From Euclidia mi (taxonomy: Eukaryota > Arthropoda > Insecta > Lepidoptera > Erebidae), in the NCBI GenBank assembly GCA_944739405.2, contig OX123192.2:49776486-49840485 (forward strand): DNA of 64,000 nt, written 5' to 3'. A program made the position numbers and the translations under genes. The notes under the pieces were generated by a model that was not told the origin of the DNA, searched no databases, and worked only from the letters and a program-made list of their open reading frames with translations. Positions 31,483 to 44,600 of this stretch are shown here, piece by piece. Position 1 is the stretch's first letter. Each line of letters begins with the position of its first letter.

Positions 31483-34400
31483 AATATGATGTTGGACTAC
31501 ACATTTGATAATATGTTTAGCCCTACAAAAGAAAATATACCAATATATTTGCCACAAAATCCAAACTTTTACAGTTCCGAAGAAAAAACCCCGACTTGTC
31601 TGTCCCAAATTACGGAACACTGCAATGAAGCGGCGAAACCCAAGAAATATCGTTCAAAAGAAGCCTTTGAAAATACGCTAATCCGTCATCCCTAAATCAG
31701 CGTAAATAAACGACCAATATAAGGGAAGGGATTTTTCATAAGAAAATTCTTATTTTATACATAGTTCTATGATTTACATATCAACTATGAAATGAGACAA
31801 TTTGTAGACGTATTAACGAATCTCCGAATATTTGGCCTCTGCGATTTCTCCAATAACAAGACGGGTTTCTGGATCAAATGTAATACTGTAAGTGTGTGGT
31901 TTCTGACCTATATGCTGGCAAGACTATGAAAAATTGTCATCTAAAGAGCACACTTTCGAGTTTTAGCTTTGGAGTTATAAAATGTTGTCTTCCATAGGTA
32001 GGTAGGGAGGATAAGAGAGTAGAAAAACTGGAATTTATATTATCTTTGTATGGTTTTCGTTGTTTCATTTTGTTTAAGTAAACACAGATATCCATTGGCA
32101 ATTATAGAAATACATTAATACTGCATCGCTATTTGACTGTTAAGCTATATTCAACAACAAAATCTCCATCGACATAAATAAAAATTGTGTTCTTATTATC
32201 GCTGTTTATATTTGGTACGATATTTTTTTGCCAATTTTAATAATATGAACCCTATTTAAAAACAGTTTTTTAGATTAGGCTTCTTCTCACAATGAATGAA
32301 AGGTAAAATCATATTCATTGAACTTAACCAAGTAGTAAGCAAACTCTTAAAATACCGAGAACAATATAAAAAAATCCGTGGCATAGTGGTTTCCTAATGA
32401 CGTTTTGTTCCTTTCCGTTAAGAAAATAAACATTCCAAACTCTGTCACTAATTTACTGGCAGTACGGACTAGTTCAAAGTGAAAAAAACAGCTATTTAGC
32501 AATGGGTCACTGCACCTTCTAAATGCACGAATGATTTCAAAAGGGAAGGGACCGTAAAGTGAATGGAAAGGATCAAACGCGACATCAAATGATTTTGGCC
32601 GCCTGGTTGCATTTAAGAAATACGTTTGCTGATTTACTTGGCTCCAAACTCCTAGGGTCCACTTAATGTTATTGAGATTTTTTTTACTTAAGCAATTCGT
32701 ACTTTAATTTCCCACAAAGATCTGGTCAGGTCATTTAATTACCGAATCAGAAAGCGTTTAATTAATTGCTTGCAAATGCTTAATATTCTGGTCTTGAGAA
32801 ACCATGACAAAATGGCAGATGTACGGGTCTAATACCGGTTTAAACTGTTTATCCATATTTGGACTTTCGAGCTAAAATTAGATAGTTTTAGCCGGAGCCG
32901 ATAAAACGCTATGGTCGTAAATGGTAGGATCTTACTCACCATTAGCGGAACACCTACATATATGGCAATGTGCTTACTTGATAAACAACTAACTACTCAT
33001 GTTGACTATCATTGATATTTATGATGATCGAGGCCTTCATTTTCGTGCTCGTTTAAGGCGCTGTTATACCTCAGAAGCCGTGAAACTCCTAATTTTTCGT
33101 CGCGCATCTAGCCATGACGGTACATATTACAAACTAGCAAAAATTAGAGCTTAAAGTCAAAAGTCTGAACAAAAGACTTTTGAAAGAATTTTTCATGTAC
33201 GTAAAATAGAATCACGGTAAAAAAATCACAAAATCGAGGCAGGAAATAATCTTTCGTCTCACAGTTTGCAATATTTTGATCGTAAGCTGTCGTATTTTTT
33301 TTGATAATATTGTAGGAAATCTAATGAACTAAAGAATTACCCTATTTATTTTCATATTATACCTGTATATTTTGTAAAATTAAATAAAATCTGCCAAACG
33401 TCTATGATTTTGACGCTCGGTAGATCCCATCAGTATCAAACGCTTCAGCAATTTAAACCTTATTAGCATAAGCGGTGTACTGAGTGTCAGTTGCTAGTTT
33501 ACGCCCCGCCCAGACCTCATCATTCGGCTATGAGCCCTGTGAGAGATAGGTCATGTCGCTTGCGTCTCCGCTGCACGAAATTTTACGTAAACCTGTTTGT
33601 TATTATAATACGCCGATTTGAGTTCGTAATTTCATCTTTTATGTTATAGACTGAATACTTTGAATCAAATAAGCTTTTCATGTAACTATGGGCACATATA
33701 ATTAGGACCTAAGTTTATACTCTTGTTGCGTTAAATGTGTTATTGTTTCTGTGCTTATAAATAAATAATTAGAAGAATAAAATATGGACAATTAGAGAAA
33801 TGAAGTTCTACGAAGGATTTGTACAAGAAAGCGTCGTAATAGAATAGAAATTCATCCATGGCCAAGTGTTTATGAAATATGTAACATGTTTACACAAATT
33901 ATTTTCATAAGAGTCTTTTATGACTATGTTACTTATATATTATCGATTATGCTTAATATAATAATATAAATTTTTCTCACAATACATAGCTGCCACAGTT
34001 TTCAATTTTTGAAAGAGTAATATCATAAAATCGAATCATTTTATGTACCTATATTTCAAATTCATTAGCTTGTCAGAGCGCCTGGAGCGCTAAGATGCCG
34101 CCACGGCGAACAATAATGATGACAGCGCTAATATGGCGCTCCGCAATCCGCACACAAGCGGTAACGAATGTTGTATTATTGTGTTTTTAACATAAACCTT
34201 TTTAGGTACATCGGGTAAAACTTTGATTATTCATAAACTATTAGGTATGTCTCAGAACATCTAATATATTTTTAATTTCTAAAATCAATCATTTATAAGT
34301 AAGAAGGTGACTTCTCTGTTTGCTATAACACAAGATATAGTATTTTTTTAATAATAAAGTACGTAACTAATTATCATTATTGTAGTTACAGTGAAGTTAA

Positions 34401-34524
34401 AGATAACAGTTCTGCAACGTCTTACACACATTTGACTTCAGTCATTCCTAACACGATCTGTTCAAGAGCTAGCTAAGAAATGCCAAACAATTTTTTTAAC
34501 AAATTTGACTCAAATTCCGTAGTG
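31483..34524. other. Intergenic DNA; duplicated block A1
   Basis: No certain gene. A small plus-strand frame from 31486 to 31695 has no recognisable domain. Sequence 32472-33060 (block A1) recurs, diverged, at 38383-38670 plus 43095-43400, where a LINE splits it. Confidence 0.5.
32472..33060 (+). repeat. Duplicated block A1
   Basis: GTTCAAAGTGAAAAAAACAG, ATGCACGAATGATTTCAAAA and GGATCAAACGCGACAT recur at 38383 onward. The later part (GGTCTTGAGAAACCATGACA through ATGTTGACTATCATTGATAT) recurs, more diverged, at 43140-43370. Confidence 0.75.
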
Positions 34525-35221
34525 ATAAGCAAAAATTACAAGAGGGATAGCAGTGACTGGTTCGAATTGCGTAAGAATATGTTGGATTTCAGATTGAATT
34601 TTTTGAATAGTGGTAAAGAGAAGAGATAACGGCAGCAAAGCCAAGTTAGTAAAAAATATTTTGTACAAATAAAATATTTGCAATGTAAAATCAGTTGCGC
34701 ATGGAATCTAAAATGAACAACTGGCTTTGCAACAACTGGCGAAGCAAGAAAATGTAACAATCGAGCCTTGTGGATTATTCGATTATTGGTGCCACGCCAG
34801 ATGGATTAATAGGTCCAAACACGATTGTGGAAATTTAATGTTCTAAAGTTGCATATAAGAATGGCCTGGAGAATAGTATAAGAGCAAATAAAATACAAAT
34901 ATGGAAACATGATAAAAAAGTGAACTGACTAGTCTAAACAAATATTGTAAATGTTATTACCAAATTCAGGGGCAACGCCACGTTACACGCAAACAAAAGT
35001 GTTTATATGCTGTGTGGAGTGGCGAAAGTATACCACTAAAAATAGAAATTATAGAAAGAGATGATGTCTTCTGGGAGAAGCTTGTGGCGTTTTATATGAA
35101 TTGGCAGTTGCCTGAAATTGTTGATTCTCGTCAAGCTCAAGGGATGGCATTGCGAGATCACGGAGAGGAAAATGTTTCATCAGTGCTTGAAATTTCTACA
35201 ATACCAAGCCGTAAAAGTAAA
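34525..35221 (+). pseudogene. YqaJ / lambda-exonuclease-like domain pseudogene
   Basis: Broken plus-strand frames read SDWFELRKN, KRRDNGSKAKLVKNILY, EQLALQQLAKQENVTIEPCG, GATPDGLIGPNTIVEI and finally WSGESIPLKIEIIERDD with LLAFYMNW-like text and LPEIVDSRQAQGM, ending at about 35221. The GATPDG...VEI order is the metal-binding core of YqaJ-type exonucleases; the Lys expected two residues after Glu is replaced by a stop (TAA). At least two stops and several phase shifts are present. In insects these domains occur in multi-copy, poorly described genes. Only 35012-35224 remains open. It cannot be functional. Confidence 0.65.
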
Positions 35222-36960
35222 TGAAACTGTGCCTCGTGAGCAACAGCAAATAATAAGTCTTATCACCTCACACACTGCCTTTAACATTCGATGAGAATAA
35301 AGAAAACCTGCCGGGTTATAGCAGACAGCTAACTTTTGATGAGCTGTAAACTCTGTATTTCGTTAATAAATTATAAATGAATATAAATAAATATCTTTTA
35401 ATATTTATTTTCTTTGAAACATCACATATTTGAAGCAAAAGAAATTTTTTATATTTTTCCATACAAACATGTATGACGAGAGCTAACGAAAAAGCAGTAA
35501 CTCAAATTCTAATTCTATAATTTTCTAAGCGACATAGCAGTATCTCATGAATAAGGTATATCCACATATATTTTTGATGTTTCATCTATTTTGAAAAATA
35601 ATAATGGGTTGGGTTTCGAAACAAGTCGCCTGAATTTGAGGGTATAAGTAGTGAAGGAGGCTTAAGGGAGTTCGTTTTAATCACCTAATAGTAATTTTAG
35701 TTGCGTCTAAATATTTTTAAACAATTTCCAAAATTTCATTAATACTTCGGCAATTATGCAAAACGGAACGTAGTTTTAATACTTTAGTACAGTTTTACAA
35801 ATGTCTATTTTATGTTTTATGTGAAAAACGTGAAACGAAACGCAAAACTGCCATCTTGGAATGATCATATTGACAGCTAATGTCAAATTTGTGCGTCATT
35901 GCTTTCGAGTGCCTAGGGTTAGGTGCGACTGTAATAAGTAACTAAATAGGTTATGTTAGGTTCTCTTTTGACCCTTAATCCGAAAATAGGAGCCCTTCGC
36001 AGGGCTCCGTCAACCTTCGTTTATTAAACTAGTGTGATGAATGTGGAAGTTGGCAGTGCCATGACACCGATGTTTGGAGATTTTTTTTTTCAGAGGAAAC
36101 CAAGTATTTCCGGCAAGTGAAAATGGTGAGGGGGGTTTCAAGACCTCCCCTCCTCTCTCTCCAATCACTCACAACCCCTAAAAACGGCGACGTATTTTGA
36201 AACCTTTACCATAGTAATTATACCTATAATAACAATAAACATCCATAAATAAATAAAAGAAATCAACTTTTACTAAACTTCAATTATCTCGTAACTCGCT
36301 TTAGTTGAGATACGGCTTTTGCGCTTAGTAGAGCAGTATTGTGTTTTTTAGGGTACCGTAGCCAAAAATTGTAAAAACGGAGCCCTTATAGATTCGCAAT
36401 GTCTGTCTGTCTGTCCGCCCGTATGTCACAGCCAATTTATTGCAAAACAGATTTGAAAACTGGCAGGAATGGAATTAGATGTAGGTATTCTATGAACTGC
36501 TTCACTATTTTTATACAAAAATAATAATGGCCTCTCCATACATGGAACTGACTTAATTATTTTGAACATCTTACGGCACGTAGGTATTTACCTACTTTCG
36601 TCAACTATTAATACCTATAACGTCTAATGTAAACCAGTTTTGCTCATGGCTGCACTGAGAACAAAAATTGCGCTATGCCTATATTGTACAAACAGATTGA
36701 TGTATGTAATATAAATTTTAATATCAGTATCTCAATTCAATATGCTAAAACGTTTTGCTTGCGATTTTGAAATATTGGAATACGGATGTCGCCAGAATAC
36801 GGCCGCACATGACGAGAATGAAGGGGGGCGCCCCGCAGTAGACGGAGCTAAGCTCCCTTCACCTCCCCTGCTTCACCCCCTCATTTACCAAAACAGTCGC
36901 TTAGCACAGCGCCTTAAGTCAATAGAGGCTTCTGATTGAGTATTGTTAAGGTGTAAAGTT
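35222..36960. other. Intergenic DNA with repeat fragments
   Basis: No gene seen. 36345-36440 holds the reverse orientation of a lepidopteran repeat end (TTTTTAGGGTACCGTAGCC, then GTCTGTCTGTCTGTCCGCCC). The open frame at 36742-36939 has no domain. Confidence 0.45.
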
Positions 36961-37440
36961 GTTTTTTTTTATTTTTTATTTATTTACCAATATAAAAATA
37001 CATACAATTGACAGATATTATAGCATTATGAAACCTCTAGGGTTTGTAATTAAATGCTACTAGATCGAACATGTAGGTACATAGCAAAAAGTAATCACAA
37101 ACAATATTCAGGTAAACAAACAAACAAAAGGTTGGCTATAAGATCGAATGTAAACATTTGTTGGTAAGTGTTAATAAATAAACAAAATATTATATAAGGA
37201 TTGTGGAAGTGGGTAACAGCATTATCAACACGGTGAGTTATAGTTTCTGGAGAAAGTGCGACTTTAGCCTATATTTAATATTTTGTGATGTGATGTTGTT
37301 TCGTAAATCAGAAGGTAAGTTGTAAATAAGCCTCGGAATTAAGTATGATGTTGTAAGTTCACCGTAGTTATTATTTGCGCTGATCGTGCATAGCCGGTTG
37401 TGGGCTATGGCCTGCGTATATACAGGATGTTTTATTTCGT
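36961..37440 (-). pseudogene. 5'-truncated LINE, ORF2 C-terminus and 3' UTR
   Basis: On the minus strand about 37280-37412 encodes HNRLCTISANNNYGE, LIYNLPSDLRN and KYRLKSHFLQKL, the usual end of CR1/Jockey-type LINE ORF2. It is followed by an AT-rich 3' UTR ending in an A-rich tail at 36961 (T run on the plus strand). It interrupts the duplicated block B1. Confidence 0.65.
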
Positions 37441-37519
37441 TCTTTAAATCATTAGGTTTGCCTTGCGAATTGTATCAAACCGGCTCCATGGTTTCTATTT
37501 AGAGCAAGCCCGAATTTAT

Positions 37520-38160
37520 TTTATTGCATACAAAGTCTCATTTTTAATGCTACCAAAACCTTATACCTACGGCAATATAGTCAGTTATGCAGTAACAGTA
37601 AAATGAAAATGCCCGTGAAATACAGCAATAATAATAAACCGTTTTGGGAAAGCCGTTATCTTCTCATGAGACTAATGCAAAATTCGGAAAGTACACTACA
37701 CTAGCTTTTATAACCTCTGGCATATAAGTGAGAAAATCCATATTATTTATAAAAAAACATACAAATCGGATGGGTGGATGTGAATGGATATACACAAGCT
37801 CGGACTGTTCAGATTTTTTTTATATACAAGCGGCTCTCTTGCTGAGGGGAAATGAAAAAAAGGCGAATGGTGGCCATGATAGTAAGCGATTAATGAAGGA
37901 TTGGCTGAATGTGGCAATAGTTGTAAATAATAAATTGCAATACATCCGATATAAGGGAATGTTGTTTGTACTGTGATTATGACGTAAAACCAGCTGTTTG
38001 GGTAAGGAAAGAGTGTATCTATAAGATAGAATCAAAAATTGCACAATCGATTCATTTGATTTTTGAAGTATGTTTTAAGCTACACATATCACCACAAAAT
38101 CATTTATACACTACAAGAATAATAGTGTCAGCATTTACCAGCTGAGAGATATATTTTAAC
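37520..38160 (+). repeat. Duplicated block B1
   Basis: AATCGGATGGGTGGATGTGA, CCGTTATCTTCTCATGAGAC and GGCCATGAT-GTAAGCGATTA recur in the same order at 43650-44290 (block B2). Together with A1/A2 this shows an old tandem duplication later broken by insertions. Open frames here are incidental. Confidence 0.8.
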
Positions 38161-38229
38161 CGCTTTGTTGAACGAACTACTATACAAATACTTTGAAAGA
38201 TAATGCAAATAAAAATATGACAAATAAAA

Positions 38230-38382
38230 CGACGACAACTGGCCCTGACAACATATAACACGCGCACACTGCGGACCGACGAGAAGATTGCCGAGCTGGA
38301 AGAAGAACTGAGCAAGTTGCGATGGCATATTATAGGCCTATCTGAGGTCCGAAGACAGGGTGAGGACTCGATAATCGAGGAT
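38230..38382 (+). pseudogene. RTE-type LINE endonuclease N-terminal fragment
   Basis: The frame reads LTTYNTRTLRTDEKIAELEE and then LRWHIIGLSEVRRQGEDSII. This is the start of an apurinic-type endonuclease of RTE-like LINEs, including the catalytic Glu in GLSEVRR. It is cut off at 38382 exactly where duplicated block A2 begins. Confidence 0.75.
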
Positions 38383-38670
38383 GTTCAAAGTGAAAAAAAA
38401 ACAGCTATGTAGCAATGAGTCGCTTTCTAAATGCACGAATGATTTCAAAAGGGAAGGAACGTAAAGTCGATAACCAGGATCAAACGCGACATTGAATGAT
38501 TTTGACCACCTGGTTGCATTTAAGAAATATGTTGCTGATTTACTTCTGTCCAAACTACTAGATTCCATTTACTGTCTTTGACATTTTTTAACTAAAGCAA
38601 ATTGTACTTTAAGCTATAATTTTATAACCAAATCAAAAAAAGTGTTTCATTTATTGCTGGTAAATACCTA
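38383..38670 (+). repeat. Duplicated block A2, first part
   Basis: Matches 32472-32760. The copy is interrupted by the LINE and resumes at about 43095. Confidence 0.7.
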
Positions 38671-38974
38671 TTATTATTTATTTAAACTTTCCTGCAAACA
38701 ATTTGCATAAGGCGGACTTAATGCCTGAGGCATTTTCTGCCGACTGGCAATAGGGGAAAGGTTGACTAACCTTCAGGTGGTTCAGAGATGATGTAGCAGG
38801 TGTAGAATTGAGAGTAAAACTTACATAGGTGTTGATTAACACTTATCTATAATATATACAGAATACATAATATATGAATATATAAGGACAGAATACGTAG
38901 ATAGAATATTAAAAATACATTAATATATTATTTACATATATATATATATATGCATATATAATAAATATATACAA

Positions 38975-40300
38975 TTACTGACTAGTGAGAGCTCCAGACA
39001 ATGATTTGAGAAACAATCTGCGGACTCTAGATTTAAATATAGCACGGCTCAGGCTCGTCCTGACCTCCAGTGGGAGCGCGTTCCAAAGATGTATGGACTT
39101 TACAGTGAAAGATTAATGTAGGAGACTAGATCGATGGGAAGGACAAAGAAGAAGAAGATTATTAGAGGACCTTAACTGCTTAGTGTGAGTGGAGCATAGA
39201 AATTTTAAGTTAGGCATCAAGTAAGAAGGTGCGTTAGGAGAGTGGAGAAGAGAAAAAAGGGTAGTAAATGCTCTTAAGTTCCGGCGCTGACGAATTGGTA
39301 TCCAATTCGGTTGGGACCGGTAATTTGATACGTAATCTACGAAGATTCAGAATGAAACGAATGCAATTATTGAGAAGTAATACCAAAGTTTGCACAAGCA
39401 TTATCTTTGTCTTGATCGGGAGGAAATTCTTCAAGCGATAGAGAGAACGTAAATTACTGACCACTTTGTTGCTGACTTTCGACACTTGAGCTTGCCAGTC
39501 TAGAGTCGCATCGATGTGCAAACCAAGATCCTTCATCGAGGGGCTAAATGGTATCACAGAGCCATTTTGGGGGTGAGAAGTAAAGTCTACACGTGCAAAC
39601 ATACGTGGACTTCCCACGACAATAGCTTGACACTTGGTGGGATTAACCTGAAGCCCAATCTCGCTGACCATTCGTTTATCGAAACTAAATCTCGATTCAC
39701 ATCATCAATTGCAATGGGTAGGTTGTCAACTTTCGCCTGGAAATAAATCTGTAAATAGTCAGCATACAGATGATACGCACACCGAAGTTCTTGAGTAATG
39801 AGATGGATAAATAGTGAAAAAAGAAGTATTGAAGGCGTTTGAGAAGTCAACCAAAGTCAGTACTGTGACTTTGGAATTCTCCACTCCTGCCCCAATATCG
39901 TCAGTCACTTTAAGCAAGGCAGATACAGTACTATGTCCAGATCTGAATCCGGATTGGAGTGCACAAACACGGACAACTGCTTATGTACGCATGCTTCTAG
40001 GACTTTGGATAGGTAGTATGGAAATGGGACGGAAGTGCTCAGGAAGAGATGGATTGGCAAGCTTAGGCAAAGGACGGTCAAAGGCTCTCCGCCACAAACC
40101 AGGAAACGTACCAGACAGTAGGGAAGCATTTATGATGTGGCATATGGCTGGTAGTAAATGATCCAAGGCTCTGGTGATCATACGTCGACTGACGTTGTCA
40201 CATCCAACTGGCTTAGATTTGATTGACAAAATACATTTTTTGATCTCACCTGCGGTGACTGGAGAAAATTTGAACTCGTCGATATCTGGACAAGGCAAAT
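38975..40300 (-). pseudogene. LINE ORF2 reverse transcriptase, broken
   Basis: Pieces in several phases read FSPVTAGEIKKCILSIKSKP and HFRPISILPI (RT fingers; 40200-40300 and below), then YHLYADYLQIYFQ (39755-39766 encodes YADY in place of the YADD catalytic box), then GLQVNPTKCQ, PSMKDLGLHIDATLDWQ, and near the end LWNALPLEVRTSLSRA. The order matches LINE RT to its C-terminus. Frameshifts, a missing stretch in the palm and loss of a catalytic Asp make it inactive. Confidence 0.8.
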
Positions 40301-40770
40301 CGGCAACATAGTCAACCGTTTAGCGCATAGTTTGTCGATCCAATAGGTGTGTAGAAATAAAATGACGATTGATATCGTCCAAACTAAGTATCTTAGGAAG
40401 ACCAGTCTGCTTTACTTTACCAACCCTAAAAGTTCTAAGAAACTTCCAGACATTAGCCGGCGACGACGAAGTGATGGTATTGAGTACGTGTCGAAGTTTG
40501 GCATTACGTATCGTCTGATTGCAGCGATTCCTCGCAGTCTTCTATGAAGTCCAATTTTCGTCAGTAGATCTCTCTTATACCGTCGAAACGCACGGTCCCT
40601 GCACCATCCGAATTCCCCTCGATATCCAAGGTGCGGGTGGATGCTTCAGCTTCACCACCTTAATTGGAGCATGTACGTCGAACAATTTCAATACAATATC
40701 GTTGATTATTTCAACCTTATTGTCGATGGTAGCTGCAGTCATTAGAGGCTCCCAATTGATAGAAGCAGCA

Positions 40771-41733
40771 TCATTTTAGCTTAACTACGTCCATCCGCCC
40801 AAAGCAACGCATGCGCAACACTTTAGTTCGGATTTTGGGGGGATTGAGGATATAAGACAGGAATATTGAATCGTGATGGGAGAAACCAGGGGCGGGATAT
40901 TGGCCATAGATAGGGACAAAAGAAGGATCGGTTGTAATCATTAATTCTAGCCAGGTATCATCACCATTAAAGTTATGATGCGTGGTTTGGAGGGGTAAAA
41001 TGCTGAGACTGGCCGACTCAACGATTTGAAGGAGTTTAAGGGTGCGAGAGGATCTATAGGCAAGGAGATCAGTATTGAAATCTCCCATGATGATATAATG
41101 TTGATACTCAAACTCTAAAGATTTTAATACCGATTCCAAATCGGTTAAGTTATCACCGGACGGGGGACAGTAAATAACACCAAGAACAGTTATGGCTCCC
41201 TTGACCCAAACCTCTAAGAAAAGAAACTCTGCTGAAGGGAAAGAATAATACGAAGAAACGGCAAGAATTTTAAAAGAAAATTCGCTGCGCAGACATATTG
41301 CGACACCGCCACCCCTCCTGTCGGGGCGGTCGTGACGGACCAAGACGTAACCTGGAAGGGAATAACTGGTAGAAGGAAGTTGAGGCTTGAGCCAACTCTC
41401 GGAGATCGGGACTGCATGGACGTTTGGTTGACTGTAAGCCTCCAAAAGGTCGCTATAGTGGCTTAGCACACTTTGAGCATTAATGTGACAAGCATAAAAT
41501 GTACGTTTAGATTGTTGTTCAAAAGTGTTGCGTACAAAATCACCGAGAGTATTATTAGAAGTTGAGTAGAAACTATTATCAGAAGAGTCATTGGCAGAAT
41601 GGAACGAATCATCGTTATCAGTAGACATATAATAGATAAATCTAACTACCTTTATAATAAATAAATATAAGTTAATAATAATTAGTAATAACACTAAATC
41701 TAACTTATGTGCCATCTCTGTACCACCCACCAC
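40771..41733 (-). pseudogene. LINE ORF2 apurinic-type endonuclease domain
   Basis: The 320-codon frame has, after an N-terminal region of about 80 residues, CHINAQSV, VHAVPISESWLKP, RPDRRGGGVAIC, IIMGDFNTDLL and PGFSHHDSIFLS. These are the Asn, Glu, GDFN and SxHD motifs of LINE endonucleases that nick the target DNA. The frame is intact here, but RT downstream is broken. The start is uncertain. Confidence 0.8.
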
Positions 41734-42189
41734 CAGTAACGGGCACCTTAAAATTCAAAAAAAAATGAATACACATTATAAAACAATATTTAATGAATAC
41801 AGAATTCGATAGACGCTTTAACTATAAAATATAACAAATTTAAAGTCAACCAAAAGTGGTCTATCAAGATATTTTTACGACGACACATAAAACTATAGAC
41901 AAAAGGAATAATTTAGTCGATCGAAACTGTCTAACTAAACGTTTTCCCTAATAAAATGAGCGAATGCACTAATGGAAACGAAAAGTCAATAATTGACAAT
42001 TTTGACAATTAAATTTCACATTGAGTGATTTGAGTAAGAGACCTCTTAGTTTGACAAATCACAATAACAAAAACAAATACAAGGATTATCTGATTGTAAA
42101 TACAATTGTGTAAACGTGTGTTGTGGTGACAAATTATTTAACATTAAATTGGTAGGACAGTTAATACTCTACTAGTTTTTCCTTGGGGA

Positions 42190-42908
42190 AGTTTTGGAAT
42201 TACCGCCTGTTGCTCCTTTGTTGGCTGCATTCAGCAACGGGGCGACAACACTTTTGGGGCATTTCACCATCAGCGTGTTGCTCGTCCATACAAGTGATCT
42301 ACGAGTGAGTACCGTCCGGGGTTTTGACGATGATTACTCCGTCCTTCGTCCAACACGATCGCATCCCGAAGTGCAGTCTCACTTTGCCGAAGACAGACTG
42401 TCGCGACTTCGTTAAGAATTCCTTGATTGACACAGAGATCCCTTGAGTGACATTTTGGCTTTCCAGACTGCTGCTCTTGTAGCAGCGTCACAAAATTGAA
42501 CGAGAATTGGCCGGCGACGATCCTTGGTGACATTACCCAATCTGTGGCTTGATTTGATTGAGGCAGCAGTGATGTCTTTTAAAGCCAGCTTATTCCCGAG
42601 GATATCAAAGATAACAGCCATGCAATCCCCCCTGTCAGATTCAGCAACACCGGAGAGGACAAGAAACTTACAGCGGTGTCTAGTTTCTATTCCACCATTC
42701 CTTTTTGTAGCACTCATCGATCTGTTTTCGGAATAAGCCAAGGATGTTGAATATAAGCTCTCAATGATCTGAATTCTTCCGCAATCTTTACCACAGTGTC
42801 TTTTGCCGATCTACTGTTCTTTATCTGCGCCTCCAGGTCGTCCATTTTTTAAGCAAAGCTCTCCTCTAAGGTCTTCTGGACTAATGCAATCTCGGATAGT
42901 TGAGACAT
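42190..42908 (-). pseudogene. LINE ORF1 (nucleic-acid-binding, FP-like C-terminus)
   Basis: A start at 42906-42908 (MSQLSEIALVQKTLEESFA) is followed at once by an in-frame stop, then a helical, coiled-coil-like KMDDLEAQIKNSRSAKDTVV. Downstream pieces in two phases read KFLVLSGVAESD, IKSSHRLGN and RRPILVQFCDAATRAAVWKA, the conserved region of insect LINE ORF1 proteins. It has phase breaks at about 42720 and 42430. Confidence 0.7.
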
Positions 42909-43094
42909 TATGGAATATATTGTGTGGCAAAATTTATAGTTTTATGAAAAGTGAAAACAGGTGTCAGCTGGCAGGTGGTGTGCAATAAAATATTTTGACA
43001 AATAAATCTCCACAAATGTAAGTACTAGTACCAGATTAATTTATAGTGTTGTAAGTGGCAGATTAATCACTTAATTGAATTTAAATATTACTTT

Positions 43095-44290
43095 TAAATC
43101 ACTATTGCAAAAAACGATTTTGTCTTTTTCCATATTATGCTTTTGGAGAAGCCATGATAAAGTAGCGGACATACGGATCTGACACTGATCTAAACTGCAT
43201 TTATATTGGCTTGTCAATTCTTATGATGAGATAGATTTTGCCCCAACCGATAAACTCTAAGTTCGTAAATGGCAAATTCCCACTCACCAGTAGTAGTGTA
43301 CCTATATACAAATGTACTTGATAGATAACTGACTTCTAATGTTGACTAGATTGATATTTATGACAGTCAAGGCCCTTATTTTCTTGCTCATTTCATTGGC
43401 AATCGAGTCTCTGTAAAATTGACTCCTGATTGAATATTGTTTAGGTGTAAAGTTGGTTTATCTTTCAGTCTTAATAAGACTGACAATTTAATACGCACTT
43501 AACTTCGAAAAGTCATTGGTGCGCGCCGTGGATTCTAACCAGATACCCTCTGCATGGCAATCCATTGGTATCTCCACTAGGCCATTGCTGCCTATATAAT
43601 AAAACTGCCTCCATTGTTTGTGCTTATAGGACGTCCCGAAATCATAACATCACGAGTCTCATTTTTAATGTTACCAAAGCCTTAAACTAACGGCAAAATG
43701 TATACTAAATATTCAGTTATGCAGTAATAGCAAAAGGAAAATACCCATGAAATACAGCAATAATAAAAAACCGTTTTGGGTACGCCGTTATCTTCTCATG
43801 AGACTAATGCAAAATTCGGAGAGTACGCTACACTAGTTTGTATAACCTCTGGAATAGAAGTAACAAAATCCATAGTGTTTTTTTAAAAACATACAAATCG
43901 GATGGGTGGATGTGAATGGATAGACACGAGCTCGGATTTTTAAGATCTTTTTTATATACAAGGGGCTCAATTGCTTAGGGGAAATGAAAAAAGGGCAAAT
44001 AGTGGCCATGATTGTAAGCGATTAATTAAACATTGGATAAATTTTGCAATATAAGAGTATGTTGTTTGTACTGTAATGATGGTGTGAAACCACTTGTTGG
44101 GCTAATTAAAGAGTATAAAAAATTAAAATGACACTACTTCACTTGACTTTTGTCAGAGTAAATTTGAAGCTACAATACCACGGAATCATTTAAGATGACT
44201 GCCAAAAGAATAATGTCAGCATTACGCACGGAAATCTATTCATCAGATGACATACATTCTTAACAGTTTTGTTGAACGAACTCATGCAAC
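43095..44290 (+). repeat. Duplicated blocks A2 (second part) and B2
   Basis: 43095-43400 matches A1 (32780-33060) and 43650-44290 matches B1. Between them a tRNA-like SINE head fragment (minus strand) occupies about 43488-43590. Confidence 0.7.
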
Positions 44291-44342
44291 ACGAATTCTG
44301 TGGAAGATTATTTATAGAGATTATTTAATTTATTTATTTATA

Positions 44343-44592
44343 GACACACGCCTGTAATCCCTGAAGGGGTAGGCAGAGGTTTAATATTACACCCACATTT
44401 CCCCATGAATTTTTAGGTCCCACGTAATAGCCTGAGGACAAGCCTATTGCCGTTACCGGGCACATCACTAGACTTCGTGCTGCTACTGAGAATTCGGAAA
44501 AACCTAGTAACTCTTTTGCCCGACCCGGGAATCGAACCCGGGACCTCCGATCAGCAATCGCATACGCTATCCACTGTACCACGAAGGCAGTC
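44343..44592 (-). mobile_element. tRNA-derived SINE, same family as 17227-17503
   Basis: Minus strand: GACTGCCTTCGTGGTACAGT, B box GGTTCGATTCCCGGGTCGGG, then GTAGCAGCACGAAGTC and AATAGGCTTGTCCTC. Direct repeats TATTTATA flank it at 44335-44342 and 44593-44600. No (ATGT)n tail remains. Confidence 0.8.
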
Positions 44593-44600
44593 TATTTATA

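Larger units (their letters stand above)
38671..43080 (-). mobile_element. Two-ORF LINE (CR1/Jockey-like), degenerate
   Basis: Minus-strand order is ORF1, ORF2 endonuclease, reverse transcriptase, 3' UTR, with the 3' end in an A-rich tail at about 38671-38690. It sits inside duplicated block A2, whose halves flank it. A target duplication was not resolved. An (AT)n tract lies at 38935-38975 within its 3' UTR. Confidence 0.75.

Noticed and set aside
39516..40161. Plus-strand frames opposite the LINE
   Set aside because: They are antisense to recognisable RT segments on the minus strand.
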